A DNA stretch of 21,509 bases. Source: an uncultured delta proteobacterium (GTDB lineage: Bacteria; RBG-13-61-14; DRUE01). Every line of letters starts with the position of its first letter. The first letter of the stretch is position 1. The stretch is taken from the NCBI GenBank assembly GCA_903897985.1, contig CAIUDS010000324.1:1-21509 (forward strand). The letters are read 5' to 3'. Under the pieces are notes generated by a model. That model was not told where the DNA came from, searched no databases, and saw only the letters and a list, made by a program, of their open reading frames with translations. The translations under genes and the position numbers were made by a program. Positions 1 through 8,509 of this stretch are shown here, piece after piece.

Positions 1-2
1 AG

Positions 3-602
3 GCCTGGGAAGGACTGCTGGCAAAAGCGGAGTTGGGGGAACTGAAGCAAATGGTCTCGCTGCATTACCAGGTGTGGCGTTCGGCGCGGTCCCAGGCGGA
101 GGAGTTGAAAGGGGAATTGGATAAAGTGCTGACGCCCTTTGCCGCGATCTCGCGGCGGCTGCAGACGGTCCCGGGGGTGGGGGAGATCACCGCGGCGACT
201 TTCATCGCGGTGATCGCCCGGCCGGATCGGTTTCCCGGCAGCGGCGAGGTCTCCAGTTACCTGGGTCTGGTCCCCTCGGGCTGGGACAGCGGCGAATCGG
301 AGAAACACGGTCCGATCACCAAGACCGGGAACAGCGAGTTGCGGTCGCTGCTGGTGGAGTGCGCGCACCATGCGTCCAGTCCCAACCATCCGCTGCATCC
401 GTATTTCGCGCGGGTGTGCGCGAAGGGCGGATTCAAGAAGGCGGTGGTCTGCGTGGCGCAGCGGCTGGCGCGGATTTTGTGGCGGATGTGGCTGAACCAG
501 GAGGATTTCCAGGTTGAGAAACTGAATGTAATTAAAGGAAGGAGGAAAGTGAGCAGGACTTATTATTGGCGGATCAAGGAACCGGTGAGCGCGGAGGCCT
601 GA
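3..602 (+). CDS. IS110-family transposase, C-terminal part (5' end outside window)
   Basis: The reading frame is open to the left edge, so only about the last 200 residues are seen; any internal TTG or ATG near the edge is not a real start. The visible part is the Transposase_20 (IS116/IS110/IS902) domain: a helix-hairpin-helix-like 'VPGVGEITAATFIAVI' stretch, then 'YLGLVPS', 'GPITKTGNSELRSLLVE' and 'CAKGGFKKAVVCVAQRLARI'. In this family the N-terminal half is a RuvC-like DEDD domain and the C-terminal domain supplies a catalytic serine; recombination is guided by a bridge RNA encoded in the element's non-coding end. The DEDD half cannot be checked here. The 3' end of the gene is less GC-rich than its body. 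Family assignment is firm; whether the element is intact is unknown. Confidence 0.88.
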   Translation, partial: AWEGLLAKAELGELKQMVSLHYQVWRSARSQAEELKGELDKVLTPFAAISRRLQTVPGVGEITAATFIAVIARPDRFPGSGEVSSYLGLVPSGWDSGESEKHGPITKTGNSELRSLLVECAHHASSPNHPLHPYFARVCAKGGFKKAVVCVAQRLARILWRMWLNQEDFQVEKLNVIKGRRKVSRTYYWRIKEPVSAEA

Positions 603-1019
603 GTTTAAGCGGCGCGGAGTTGCGGAGCTTCCGTTACCCCAAGAGCAGAGCCGGCGACCTCAGAAGAACGCATGACCGAAAAGGTCTTTTCTCTGTATGA
701 TGGCAACGCCGGTTTTCCGAAAATTTAGATGAGGCAAAAGACCTCGAATAGATGCGTGGCGGGAAACGGAAGCCAAAAGGAGCGAGAATTTTTCCCTTCC
801 GCTCGGGGAAATTCTCCGAAAGAATCCCGCCCTCCGCCTACGCGCGAGGTCCGAGCGAGGAGAAGCTTCGGCTCCGGGCATGATTCTATCGGTTTAGGGT
901 TAATGAGCGGAAGGGAAAAATTCTCTGGAGGAGATAGTGACAGAGCGACCAACTGGTGGCGGACTTGACAACCCGCTTTCATAGATGTGTTCTTTGCGGT
1001 AAAGATTGATTTGATTGAG
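603..1019. other. Non-coding region after IS110 transposase
   Basis: No convincing gene lies here. The first 100 or so bases probably include the right end of the IS110 element, and would hold the bridge RNA if the element belongs to the IS1111-type subgroup. The most distinct structure is an inverted repeat listed separately. Short overlapping ORFs on both strands have no recognisable domain and look like chance. Confidence 0.5.
784..925. repeat. 21-bp perfect inverted repeat with 100-bp spacer
   Basis: Positions 784-804 and 905-925 are exact reverse complements (21 of 21). The arm reads outward as GAGAATTTTTCCCTTCCGCTC-type sequence beginning at 784, given here by position only beyond that. 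The 142-bp unit lies between the IS110 element and the converging VIT1 gene. It could be a MITE-like or REPIN-like element or a long hairpin in the RNA; no target-site duplication was found by eye. Confidence 0.7.
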
Positions 1020-1895
1020 TTAGATGTCAATCTTGAAGAATTTGCGGATGAGGTAGCCGATGGCGAAGGAGAGGGCGGCGACGGATAGGGAGATGGCGGC
1101 CATTTCGAGGAAGCGCTTGCCAAAGGGAAGGTTTTTGGCCACGGAGATGTAGTAGGTGAAGAGGAGGATGACGAGCATGGCGTTGACGAGGGTTATGGCG
1201 AGGGCGAGGTAGAAGTTGACGAAGATGAGGTAGGGGCAGATGAGGAAGGCCACGGTGAAGATATAGGCGATGCCGGTATAGACGGAGGATTTGAGGGGGC
1301 TGCGGTCGGCTTCCTCCGATTTGGTCGAGAGGTATTCGGACGCGGCCATGGAAAGCGAGGCCGCGACCCCGGTCACCAGTCCGACCAAGGCGATCAGGCG
1401 GGCGTTCTGGAGCGCCAGGGTATATCCGGCCAGGGCGCCGGTGAACTCGACCAGGGCGTCGCTCAGGCCCAGCACCACCGAGCCCACATATTTCAGCTTG
1501 TCCTCGTCCAGCATCCCGATCAGGCTCTGTTCATGCGCGTCCTCGTCCGCGATGATCCCCGCGGTCTCGGGCACTGTCGCAGACAGCGCCTGATAGGCGA
1601 CCTGGGCCTGAGCCTCGCCTCTTTCCATCAACCGTAGGCCGAAGGTGAGGCCGAAAACCCGCGTGATCATGCGGTATTTCCACACCGCCCAGCGGTCAGG
1701 CTTGACCTCTTGGCCGGAGTGTTTTTTCCAGAACTCGTAATGCCTGAGCTCGTCCTGCGAGATTTGTTCGAGCACCTGGCGGTTATGGTCGTGGACCATC
1801 GAGCGGGCCAGGCCGGCGTAAATGAAATGCTCGTTGATCTCGTTCTGTTGGGCCTTCAGGATTTTGGCCCGGACTTCCCGGCTTAATTCAATCAT
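1020..1895 (-). CDS. Ferritin-like / VIT1-CCC1 family iron (Fe/Mn) transporter
   Basis: About 291 residues. The first 130 or so form a ferritin-like (rubrerythrin-type) helical domain with acidic metal-ligand candidates: 'NEINEHFIYAG', 'DELRHYEFW' and 'ADEDAHEQSL'. The rest is a VIT1/CCC1 membrane domain with the typical 'GLSDALVEFTGALAGYT' first helix, 'MAASEYLSTKSE' after the second, and about five membrane segments. Proteins of this architecture (MbfA-like) move iron or manganese out of the cytoplasm, with the ferritin-like domain as metal sensor or collector. I chose the ATG at 1895 because GGAG lies about 8 bases upstream and the family starts here; an upstream in-frame ATG at 1931 would add 12 residues. 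The methyltransferase gene lies just upstream on the same strand, so the two may be cotranscribed. Confidence 0.85.
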   Translation of the reverse strand: MIELSREVRAKILKAQQNEINEHFIYAGLARSMVHDHNRQVLEQISQDELRHYEFWKKHSGQEVKPDRWAVWKYRMITRVFGLTFGLRLMERGEAQAQVAYQALSATVPETAGIIADEDAHEQSLIGMLDEDKLKYVGSVVLGLSDALVEFTGALAGYTLALQNARLIALVGLVTGVAASLSMAASEYLSTKSEEADRSPLKSSVYTGIAYIFTVAFLICPYLIFVNFYLALAITLVNAMLVILLFTYYISVAKNLPFGKRFLEMAAISLSVAALSFAIGYLIRKFFKIDI

Positions 1896-1974
1896 GCTTT
1901 CTCCATCCTTATTGGATTCCGCTCCGGGCATTTCGGTTTTATCCCAAGCCTAAACAGACTACATTTAATATAGT

Positions 1975-2727
1975 CTATCTTGATACCCCGGGTGAAGCCT
2001 GCGGCTTCCGGAAGACGGCGACCAGGCCGATGCCGAGGGGGAGCCGGAGGAGATAGGATAGCCGGTCGGGGAGCAGGGCCAGGGCGAAGAGGGAGTTGAC
2101 GAATGACGAAGGACGAAGGCCGGCCAGGCCGGTCTGCTCCGCGCGCTTCTTAAGCATCTGGATATAATACAGTCTATAGTAAGTATATATTACAGGAAAT
2201 CCCCAGTAACGGCAATCCACCGTCGAGAAACCGGCGGCCTCGAACAGACTCGTGAGTCCCCCGGGGGCATATCTTCTTTTGTGCCCGCTCCAATCATCAT
2301 CAATACTCCAGAGCCTTTGGCTCCCCGGGACTGATACTACAGCCGTGCCTCCAGGTTTAAGGATGCGGAACATCTCGCGCACGGCCGCCTTATCATCATC
2401 CAAGTGTTCCAAGACCTCGCCGGACACCACCGCGTCGACACTAGAGTCCTCCAATTTTATTTGGTCCATAGTCCCTACCCAGAATTTCGCCTCGGGCAGC
2501 CGGGCCCGGGCCTGGGCAATGCTCGCCTCGGAGTCGTCAAAGCCCGTGACCTCGAAGCCCTTCTCCGCAATCAGTTCCGCCAACCGCCCCTCTCCGCATC
2601 CGGCATCAAGGACGCGCGTGTCTCCTTTGGGCACATGGCGAACCAGAAGGTCCAGTAACAACTGGTGGCGAAGCCACTGTCTCGGCCCGAAGCTTGAGCT
2701 TTCTCCCCATTTCCTTTGCTCGATCAT
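1975..2727 (-). CDS. Class I SAM-dependent methyltransferase (Methyltransf_11 type)
   Basis: A 250-residue Rossmann-fold methyltransferase. Motif I 'VLDAGCGEGRLAELI' near residues 39-53 binds S-adenosylmethionine. 'VTGFDDSEASIAQAR' follows with the acidic ribose-binding position, then 'DAVVSGEVLEHLDDD' (motif IV region) and 'ILKPGGTAVVSVPG' (motif VI). The C-terminal region has a hydrophobic 'YLLRLPLGIGLVAVF' segment, as in methyltransferases that act on membrane-associated or lipid substrates, but the substrate cannot be deduced. Start ATG at 2727. An AT-rich stretch just upstream has TACAAT-like hexamers that could serve as a -10 box very close to the ATG. It precedes the VIT1 gene on the same strand. 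Confidence 0.85.
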   Translation of the reverse strand: MIEQRKWGESSSFGPRQWLRHQLLLDLLVRHVPKGDTRVLDAGCGEGRLAELIAEKGFEVTGFDDSEASIAQARARLPEAKFWVGTMDQIKLEDSSVDAVVSGEVLEHLDDDKAAVREMFRILKPGGTAVVSVPGSQRLWSIDDDWSGHKRRYAPGGLTSLFEAAGFSTVDCRYWGFPVIYTYYRLYYIQMLKKRAEQTGLAGLRPSSFVNSLFALALLPDRLSYLLRLPLGIGLVAVFRKPQASPGVSR

Positions 2728-3024
2728 GTTAGCTCAATTGTAAAGGGTAAATTGTAAATAGTAAAACAAAACGGTGCCTGATCCTGATTTTTTGCGCGGC
2801 CAGGTCTTTCCGCGTCCGCGGCGCCCGCGATGGCGTCCAGGAGGTCCGCCACCAATTCATCGGCAAATCCTGGGAGGGAGACCCTTCCCCCATCCTGGAA
2901 TTGGCTTGGGAAAAGGCCAGCCTCCGCCTCGAGTCCTAGCCCCGTCCATAGTTGCATTTTAGCCGGCGATCGGGCTAAATAGAGTCACTCGCGGCACGGG
3001 CGCGGGAAGGATGGCCCGGAAAAA
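2728..3024. other. Divergent intergenic region with possible gene-tail relic
   Basis: This lies between the minus-strand methyltransferase and the plus-strand WG-repeat gene, so it must hold both promoters. Repeats of AATTGTAAA-like sequence occur at 2737-2760. On the plus strand an open frame ending at TAG 2937-2939 reads like a protein C-terminus ('VQEVRHQFIGKSWEGD', then 'PILELAWEKASLRLES'), but it has no start codon or ribosome-binding site and may be the tail of a lost gene. I do not recognise its family. Confidence 0.35.
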
Positions 3025-4086
3025 ATGATGAACAAACGCTTGATTATCGGCTTGGCGCTGGCGCTGTTACTGGGGGGTGCGCCCCCGCTGCCGGCGGGCG
3101 CATATGGGAGCCCCCGGCTCTTCCCGGTGAGCCAGGACCGCAAATGGGGCTACATTGACAAGACCGGCAAGGTCGTGGTCAGCCCGCAGTATGACCGGAC
3201 TTTCGAATTTTCCGAGGGCATGGCCATGGTCAAGTCGGGCGGCTTGTGGGGATATGTTGACTCCTCGGGCCGGCTGGTCATTCCCGCCCAATATTATGAA
3301 GCCGAGGATTTTTCCGACGGCATGGCCCTGGTGCGAACCAAGGAACAAGACCAATCCTTCGCATATATTGACCGCGCCGGCAAGACGGTCCCGACCGAAG
3401 CGGGCTGCGGCTGCACGGTCCCGTTCTTTGGCGCCTTTGGCAGCGGGCTGGCCCCGGTCATCAAGGACGGCAAATACGGCTTCATCAACAAGCAGGGCAG
3501 GCTTGTGATCCAGCCCGAGTATGACGAGGCCCGGCCGTTTTCCGACGGTCTGGCCCTGGTGGTCAAGGGCGACAACTACGGCTACCTCAACCGCGCCGGC
3601 AAAATGGTCATCCGCCCCCGGTTCCCATATTCCAAAGAATATGATCCCTTCGCTTATTACTTCTCCTTTTCCCACGGCTTCGCCGTTTTCAAGCAGGGCG
3701 ACAAATACGGCTTCATTGACAGGACCGGCAAAGAGGTGATCCCGGCGCGCTTTGACGGCGCCGAAGAATTCTCCGAGGGACTCGCCCCGGTCGAGCTCGA
3801 CTGGAAATGGGGCTTTCTTGACCGCACCGGCAAGATGGTGATCACTCCGGTTTATGGCGGCGCGAACATCTTTTCCGAGGGCCTGGTCGGGGTCGAGGAA
3901 AAGGGCAAATGGGGATATATTGACAAGACCGGCAGGATGGTGATCCCGCCCTCATTCGATGCCGCCTTCGATTTCTCGAACGGTCTGGCGTGGGTCCTGA
4001 TCGGAGACCTGCAAACCGGCAAGTTCGGTTATATTGATCACGCCTTTGGCAAGACCGGCAAATATGTCTGGTCGCCGAGCCGGTGA
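3025..4086 (+). CDS. Secreted WG-repeat protein
   Basis: 353 residues. A signal peptide is clear: 'MMNKRLIIGLALALLLGG' followed by a likely cleavage site after 'PAGA' near residue 26. The rest is built from about nine WG repeats, each with a core such as 'KWGYIDKTGK', 'LWGYVDSSGR', 'KYGFINKQGR', 'NYGYLNRAGK', 'KYGFIDRTGK', 'KWGFLDRTGK' and 'KFGYIDHAFGK', followed by 'VI.P.YD.A..FSEGLA.V'. The third unit is degenerate and is followed by a GCGC insertion. WG repeats make a beta-rich solenoid or propeller-like fold; the molecular role is unknown. Two ATG codons are adjacent at the start (3025 and 3028) and the ribosome-binding site is weak. The same-strand carboxylesterase follows after 77 bases. 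Confidence 0.88.
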   Translation: MMNKRLIIGLALALLLGGAPPLPAGAYGSPRLFPVSQDRKWGYIDKTGKVVVSPQYDRTFEFSEGMAMVKSGGLWGYVDSSGRLVIPAQYYEAEDFSDGMALVRTKEQDQSFAYIDRAGKTVPTEAGCGCTVPFFGAFGSGLAPVIKDGKYGFINKQGRLVIQPEYDEARPFSDGLALVVKGDNYGYLNRAGKMVIRPRFPYSKEYDPFAYYFSFSHGFAVFKQGDKYGFIDRTGKEVIPARFDGAEEFSEGLAPVELDWKWGFLDRTGKMVITPVYGGANIFSEGLVGVEEKGKWGYIDKTGRMVIPPSFDAAFDFSNGLAWVLIGDLQTGKFGYIDHAFGKTGKYVWSPSR

Positions 4087-4163
4087 CCTTTGCCCGTTGG
4101 ACTTACAATATCCGCGCGCTGATGTTCGTAGTAATGACTTGAACGATACGCAGGGGGAATAAG

Positions 4164-5840
4164 ATGAAAAAAGGTTTATGGCTTGGGGCTGTGGTTTTGC
4201 TGGCAATGCTCGTATCCGGCCCGGCCTGGGCCGAGGACTTCTGCTCGGTCCCGGTTCAAACCAGCGAGGGCGCATACCAAGGCTTTCTGGACTCGCGCTA
4301 TCCGGCCTGCGTTTTCCGGGGATTGCCGTTTGCGAAACCGCCGGTGGGCGAACTCCGGCTTAAGCGGCCGGTCCCGCCGGATAAGCATGAGGGCGTGAAG
4401 CAGGCGCTCGCGTTCGGCCCGGCCTGTTACCAGGAGGAGGATATTTTGAACGGGGGCAAGGCGGACTCGTATGGCGAGGATTGCCTTTACCTGAATGTCT
4501 GGCGGCCCAAAAGTCAGGACAGCCTGCGGCAAACCCAAGAGAGCCTGCGGCTCCCGGTGCTGGTTTGGATTTACGGGGGCGGGTTCGTGGGCGGCGCCGG
4601 CAGTTTCGATATTTACGACGGGGCGCATTTGGCCACGCGCGAGCAGGCGGTGGTGGTCACGCTCAACTACCGGCTGGGGGCGCTTGGGTTTATGGCGCTG
4701 CCCGAGCTCAAGTCGGAGGATGCCAATGGGAGCACGGGCAATTACGGGATCATGGACCAGGTGCGCGCGCTCGAGTGGGTGCGCGACAATATCGCCGGCT
4801 TCGGGGGCGACCCGAACAATGTCACGGTGTTCGGCCAGTCCGCGGGCGGCATGAGCGTGTGCACGCTTTTGGTTTCGCCCGAGGCCCGGGGTCTTTTTCA
4901 TCATGCCATGAGCATGAGCGGCCCCTGCCGGCTGATGACCTCGCTGGAGGAAGGCTATGACAAGGGCAAGGCCTATGCGGAAAAAATGGGCTGCGCCGGC
5001 GGCGAGGTTTTGAGCTGCCTGCGCTCGAAGCAGACCAAGGACTTTGACCTCAAAGCCGGGAACGACATGTTCTCCGGCGGCACGGCCTGGGCGCCCACAG
5101 TGGACGGGACTTTCCTGCCGGGCAATCCGGTGGACCTGATCCGGCAGGGCAAATATGCAAAAGTGCCCATGATCTTCGGGACCACCCGCGACGAACTGCG
5201 CATTTACACCATCACCATCCCGGGCATGGGGATGTGGTCGCGCGGCACGGTCAGCTCGCTCATGAAAGCGCTTACCGGGCCCAATGCGCCGGAGCTCATG
5301 GCCATGTATGATTACAAGGACTACCGCCGGCCCATTGATGTGGCGTTCGCCTTTGCCAACCAGATGGTGATGGACACCCCGGCCTTCATGATTGCGGAGG
5401 CCGCGAGCGCGGACAACCCGGTCTATCTCTACCGCTTCGACTGGGACAAGACCCGCATGCCCCATAAGCTCGGGGCGTTCCACGCCCTGGATGTGCCCTT
5501 TGTGTTCGGGTCCTTCAACACCACCGCCGAAATGGTCAAGCTGCTCGCGACCAAAAAGTCCTTCGAGCAGGGCACGCCCATCGGATACATGATGATGGAT
5601 TATGTGGGCAACTTCGCCCGGACCGGAAACCCAAATGGACCCGCCGCGGCGGGCGGGCTGCCCGAGTGGCCGGCTTATAACCCCAAGACCCGCGCGCGGC
5701 TTTATGTCAATACCCAGACCGCGGCCCGTCCGCTCACCGACCCGGAACTCAGCCGCTACCGCTGGTTTTCCGAGCGCAGCATGAAGCAAGTCTTTACCGG
5801 GTCCTTGAGCCGGAAATCGGGAGAGAAAGAAACAAAGTGA
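4164..5840 (+). CDS. Type B carboxylesterase, secreted
   Basis: 558 residues, the usual size of the COesterase family (alpha/beta hydrolase). A signal peptide 'MKKGLWLGAVVLLAMLVSG' ends at 'AWA' near residue 23, so it is exported. The family signature 'EDCLYLNVWRP' begins at residue 105, and the oxyanion-hole glycines 'GGG' are at 138-140. The nucleophile elbow 'FGQSAGG' puts the catalytic serine at 226. The acid is probably Glu344 in 'TTRDELRIYT', and the histidine is His440 in 'FHALDVPFVFG'. All three triad members are present, so it should be active; the ester substrate is unknown. A strong AGGGGG ribosome-binding site precedes the ATG. The last 100 bases are duplicated at 8.53-8.63 kb (see relic). 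Confidence 0.93.
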   Translation: MKKGLWLGAVVLLAMLVSGPAWAEDFCSVPVQTSEGAYQGFLDSRYPACVFRGLPFAKPPVGELRLKRPVPPDKHEGVKQALAFGPACYQEEDILNGGKADSYGEDCLYLNVWRPKSQDSLRQTQESLRLPVLVWIYGGGFVGGAGSFDIYDGAHLATREQAVVVTLNYRLGALGFMALPELKSEDANGSTGNYGIMDQVRALEWVRDNIAGFGGDPNNVTVFGQSAGGMSVCTLLVSPEARGLFHHAMSMSGPCRLMTSLEEGYDKGKAYAEKMGCAGGEVLSCLRSKQTKDFDLKAGNDMFSGGTAWAPTVDGTFLPGNPVDLIRQGKYAKVPMIFGTTRDELRIYTITIPGMGMWSRGTVSSLMKALTGPNAPELMAMYDYKDYRRPIDVAFAFANQMVMDTPAFMIAEAASADNPVYLYRFDWDKTRMPHKLGAFHALDVPFVFGSFNTTAEMVKLLATKKSFEQGTPIGYMMMDYVGNFARTGNPNGPAAAGGLPEWPAYNPKTRARLYVNTQTAARPLTDPELSRYRWFSERSMKQVFTGSLSRKSGEKETK

Positions 5841-6251
5841 GGCTTAATAATTCAGATCAATGCCGATAAATCAATTGGAACCACCAAGACACAAAAGACA
5901 TCAAGGAAATTAATCCGCGGAGGACACCGAGGGCACGGAGAATTTCGGTTCGTTCTGTAATCTGTAATTTGCGAAGTTCTCCGTAGCCTTGTGCGAAGGA
6001 GAATAATCTGTAATCCCCTTCGGTGTCAGCGGTGGATAATTCTCCTATACCAGGCCCCGCTTCATTTCGACCGTGCACAAGGGGACTCGAAAAATTGATT
6101 TTTGTGTCGGCCATGCTAAACTAATTTTAGGAATTTGCGGATGAGGCCATCCGGCTCGGGCATCAGCATCCGGGCGCGTTCGGCTCCTTTGAAGATTATG
6201 GCCATCTGCCCGGGAAAATCAGCCCGTAGATAATAAATCAGGAGGTGGTTC
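5841..6251. other. Non-coding region with degenerate repeats
   Basis: There is no gene here. The left part holds the 'ACCAAGACACAAAAGACA' and 'GGACACCGAGGGCACGGAG' type sequence often seen as intergenic debris in environmental genomes. A 15-base piece at 5936-5950 recurs at 8669-8683. The short direct repeat AATCTGTAAT appears three times between about 5957 and 6017. At 6116-6226 the minus strand reads like a protein C-terminus without a start (see findings). The RCC1 gene's ribosome-binding site AGGAGG lies at the right end. Confidence 0.45.
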
Positions 6252-8507
6252 ATGAGCAGTTTCAAAACCATGGTTTGGGCGGCAAGCATTGGTCTGGCCC
6301 TGTTCCTGTTTTCCTGCGGAGGACTTGAGGATGATTTTTCCGCTCCCAGCTCGAGGGGCGACGAAGGGGGAACCCAGGGCCTGGTCTCCCGGGACATGCC
6401 GCCGATTTATTACTGGTCCAAAGTCTCGATGGGTTATGAACATGTCTGCGCGATCAGTTCCAAGGACCAGCTCTATTGCTGGGGCAACAACCAAATGGGA
6501 CAGATCGGGACCGGCATCCAGTATGAGAACCCGACCATCCCCACCCGGGTCGGCTCCAAAACCTGGATAGCGGTTGCGGCCGGAACTTATCATACCTGCG
6601 CGATCATGAAGACCGGCGCCCTGTTCTGCTGGGGATACAACCCCTATGGGCAACTGGGCATTCCCGGCCTGGTTGACAACATCGTGACCAGCCCGCAGCG
6701 GGTGGGGAAGGCAACCAACTGGTCATCCCTGTCCGCCTGCGAATATCGTACCTGCGCGACCCAAACCAACGGGTCCCTCTGGTGCTGGGGCAAAAATCAA
6801 TATGGCAGCTTGGGGCTCGGTTCCACCGTGGACGAGGCCTTAAAGCCGATGAAAGTGGGCCGAACCAACTCCTGGAAGGGCGTGGCAACGGGCCAGGAAC
6901 ACACTTGCGCCACCAGGACCGACGGAACGCTCTGGTGCTGGGGCGGCAATTATTACGGGCAACTGGGCATCGGCAACACCGCGGATCAAAAAGCGCCGGT
7001 CAAATTGGCGGGTAAAAACTGGAATTCGATTGCCGCCGCCGGCTATTTTACCTGCGGCCGGAAAAAAGACGGCACGCTCTGGTGCTGGGGCTCCAACTTC
7101 GCGGGCGAACTGGGCTACTCCGGCCCGGAACAGAATCTGCCCCGTAAGGTGGGGCCCGATTCGAACTGGCGCGCGGTTGACTCGGGCATGGTTAGCGTAT
7201 GCGCAACCAAGGCTTCGGGGGCCCTGTATTGCTGGGGCAGCAATGAAACCGGGCAACTCGCTCTGGGGGACCTGGATGAACGGGACTCCCCGGTCCAGGT
7301 GGGAGCCGACCGCAACTGGTCCAAAATCTCGATGGGCGACCAGGGCGGGTGCGCCATCAAAACCGACAAATCCATGTACTGCTGGGGCAACAATAATTAC
7401 GGGCAGATGGGAGGCGCCCAGCCCGGACAGAAGCGAAGCCCCGCCACGGTTTTGGCCCAAGCCTTCACCAGCATCGGGACCTTTAATACCGGCGTCTGCG
7501 CGGTTACCGCCGGCAAGCTTTATTGCTCGGGCCAGAACGGTTGGGGGAACTTCGGCAATGCCAGTGACTCCAATCTCAAGGCCCTGACCCAGCTCGGCTC
7601 GGCCACCAATTGGGTCCAGGCCTCGGGCGGCAGCGGATTCATTTGTTATAAAAAGACCGACAACAAACTTTATTGCGCCGGCGCCAATTCTTATGGCCAG
7701 CTTGGAAACGGCTCCAATACCTCTTCCGCCACCCCGGTCGCGTTGAGCGGGGACACCACTTATACCGCCTTTGACGCCGGCGACTATCAAGCCTGCGGGG
7801 TGAGGGGCAATCACACGCTCTGGTGCTGGGGATACAACTCTTACGGCGAATTGGGGGACGGGACCAGCGCCAACCGGAATGTTCCCAAACAGGAATCCAG
7901 CCTGGCCACCAACTGGACCACGGTCTCGGGCGGTTATTATTTCACCTGCGGGATCCGGGGCGGCGCGCTTTATTGTTGGGGGTCCAATACCTTTGGCCGG
8001 CTCGGAATCGGCGCCACCGGCCTCCGCAAAGCTCCCACCCAGGTGGGCGCGCTGACCACCTGGGGGCAGGTGAGCCTGGGCAACTATCATGCCTGCGCCA
8101 AGAAGACCGACGGCACGCTCTGGTGCTGGGGACTCAACTCCTATGGCGAGTTGGGAACCGGAAACCAGGTCAATGCCGACGCGCCGGTCCAGGTCGGGAC
8201 CGATAATAACTGGGCGTCGGTCGCGGCCGGCATGAACTTCACCTGCGCCCTCAAGACCACCGGTACGATCTATTGCTGGGGAAGCAATACTAATGGACAG
8301 GCCGGTCAGCCGGCTTCCAGCCAGTTCCTCACCAGCCCCACTCAGGTCGGCGGCGCCTCCTGGCAGGAACTCGCCGCCGGGGCATCCTTTGCCTGCGCCA
8401 GGACCAGCGCCGCGCTCGCCTGCTGGGGAAAAAATGTTTACGGTGAAATCGGGGACAATACCGCCTGGTGGCCGGTGCCCATGGCCATCTTCACCAAATC
8501 CCCCTAG
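6252..8507 (+). CDS. RCC1-repeat lipoprotein, 14 repeats
   Basis: 751 residues. The N-terminus 'MSSFKTMVWAASIGLALFLFSC' ends in the lipobox Leu-Phe-Ser-Cys with the lipidated cysteine at 22, followed by Gly, so it probably goes to the outer membrane. The rest is an array of RCC1 (ATS1-type) repeats. I count 14 'C-W-G-x-N-x-x-G-x-L-G' type cores, for example 'LYCWGNNQMGQIG', 'LWCWGKNQYGSLG', 'LYCAGANSYGQLG' and 'LACWGKNVYGEIG'. Each repeat also has an upstream cysteine ('TCA' or 'ACA') about ten residues before the core cysteine, suggesting one disulfide per blade. Fourteen units would make two seven-bladed propellers. AGGAGG precedes the ATG. Its ligand is unknown. An esterase relic starts just after the stop. 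Confidence 0.92.
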   Translation: MSSFKTMVWAASIGLALFLFSCGGLEDDFSAPSSRGDEGGTQGLVSRDMPPIYYWSKVSMGYEHVCAISSKDQLYCWGNNQMGQIGTGIQYENPTIPTRVGSKTWIAVAAGTYHTCAIMKTGALFCWGYNPYGQLGIPGLVDNIVTSPQRVGKATNWSSLSACEYRTCATQTNGSLWCWGKNQYGSLGLGSTVDEALKPMKVGRTNSWKGVATGQEHTCATRTDGTLWCWGGNYYGQLGIGNTADQKAPVKLAGKNWNSIAAAGYFTCGRKKDGTLWCWGSNFAGELGYSGPEQNLPRKVGPDSNWRAVDSGMVSVCATKASGALYCWGSNETGQLALGDLDERDSPVQVGADRNWSKISMGDQGGCAIKTDKSMYCWGNNNYGQMGGAQPGQKRSPATVLAQAFTSIGTFNTGVCAVTAGKLYCSGQNGWGNFGNASDSNLKALTQLGSATNWVQASGGSGFICYKKTDNKLYCAGANSYGQLGNGSNTSSATPVALSGDTTYTAFDAGDYQACGVRGNHTLWCWGYNSYGELGDGTSANRNVPKQESSLATNWTTVSGGYYFTCGIRGGALYCWGSNTFGRLGIGATGLRKAPTQVGALTTWGQVSLGNYHACAKKTDGTLWCWGLNSYGELGTGNQVNADAPVQVGTDNNWASVAAGMNFTCALKTTGTIYCWGSNTNGQAGQPASSQFLTSPTQVGGASWQELAAGASFACARTSAALACWGKNVYGEIGDNTAWWPVPMAIFTKSP

Positions 8508-8509
8508 GC

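Noticed and set aside
3025..4086. CRISPR-like or tandem DNA repeat in the WG gene
   Set aside because: The periodicity is protein-level WG repeats with diverged codons, in one open frame.
4176..5789. Minus-strand frame of 537 codons
   Set aside because: It mirrors the carboxylesterase, which has a signal peptide and full catalytic triad; the mirror has no domain.
6840..8090. Minus-strand frame of 416 codons
   Set aside because: It is a shadow of the RCC1 repeats; its apparent periodicity comes from the repeats on the other strand.
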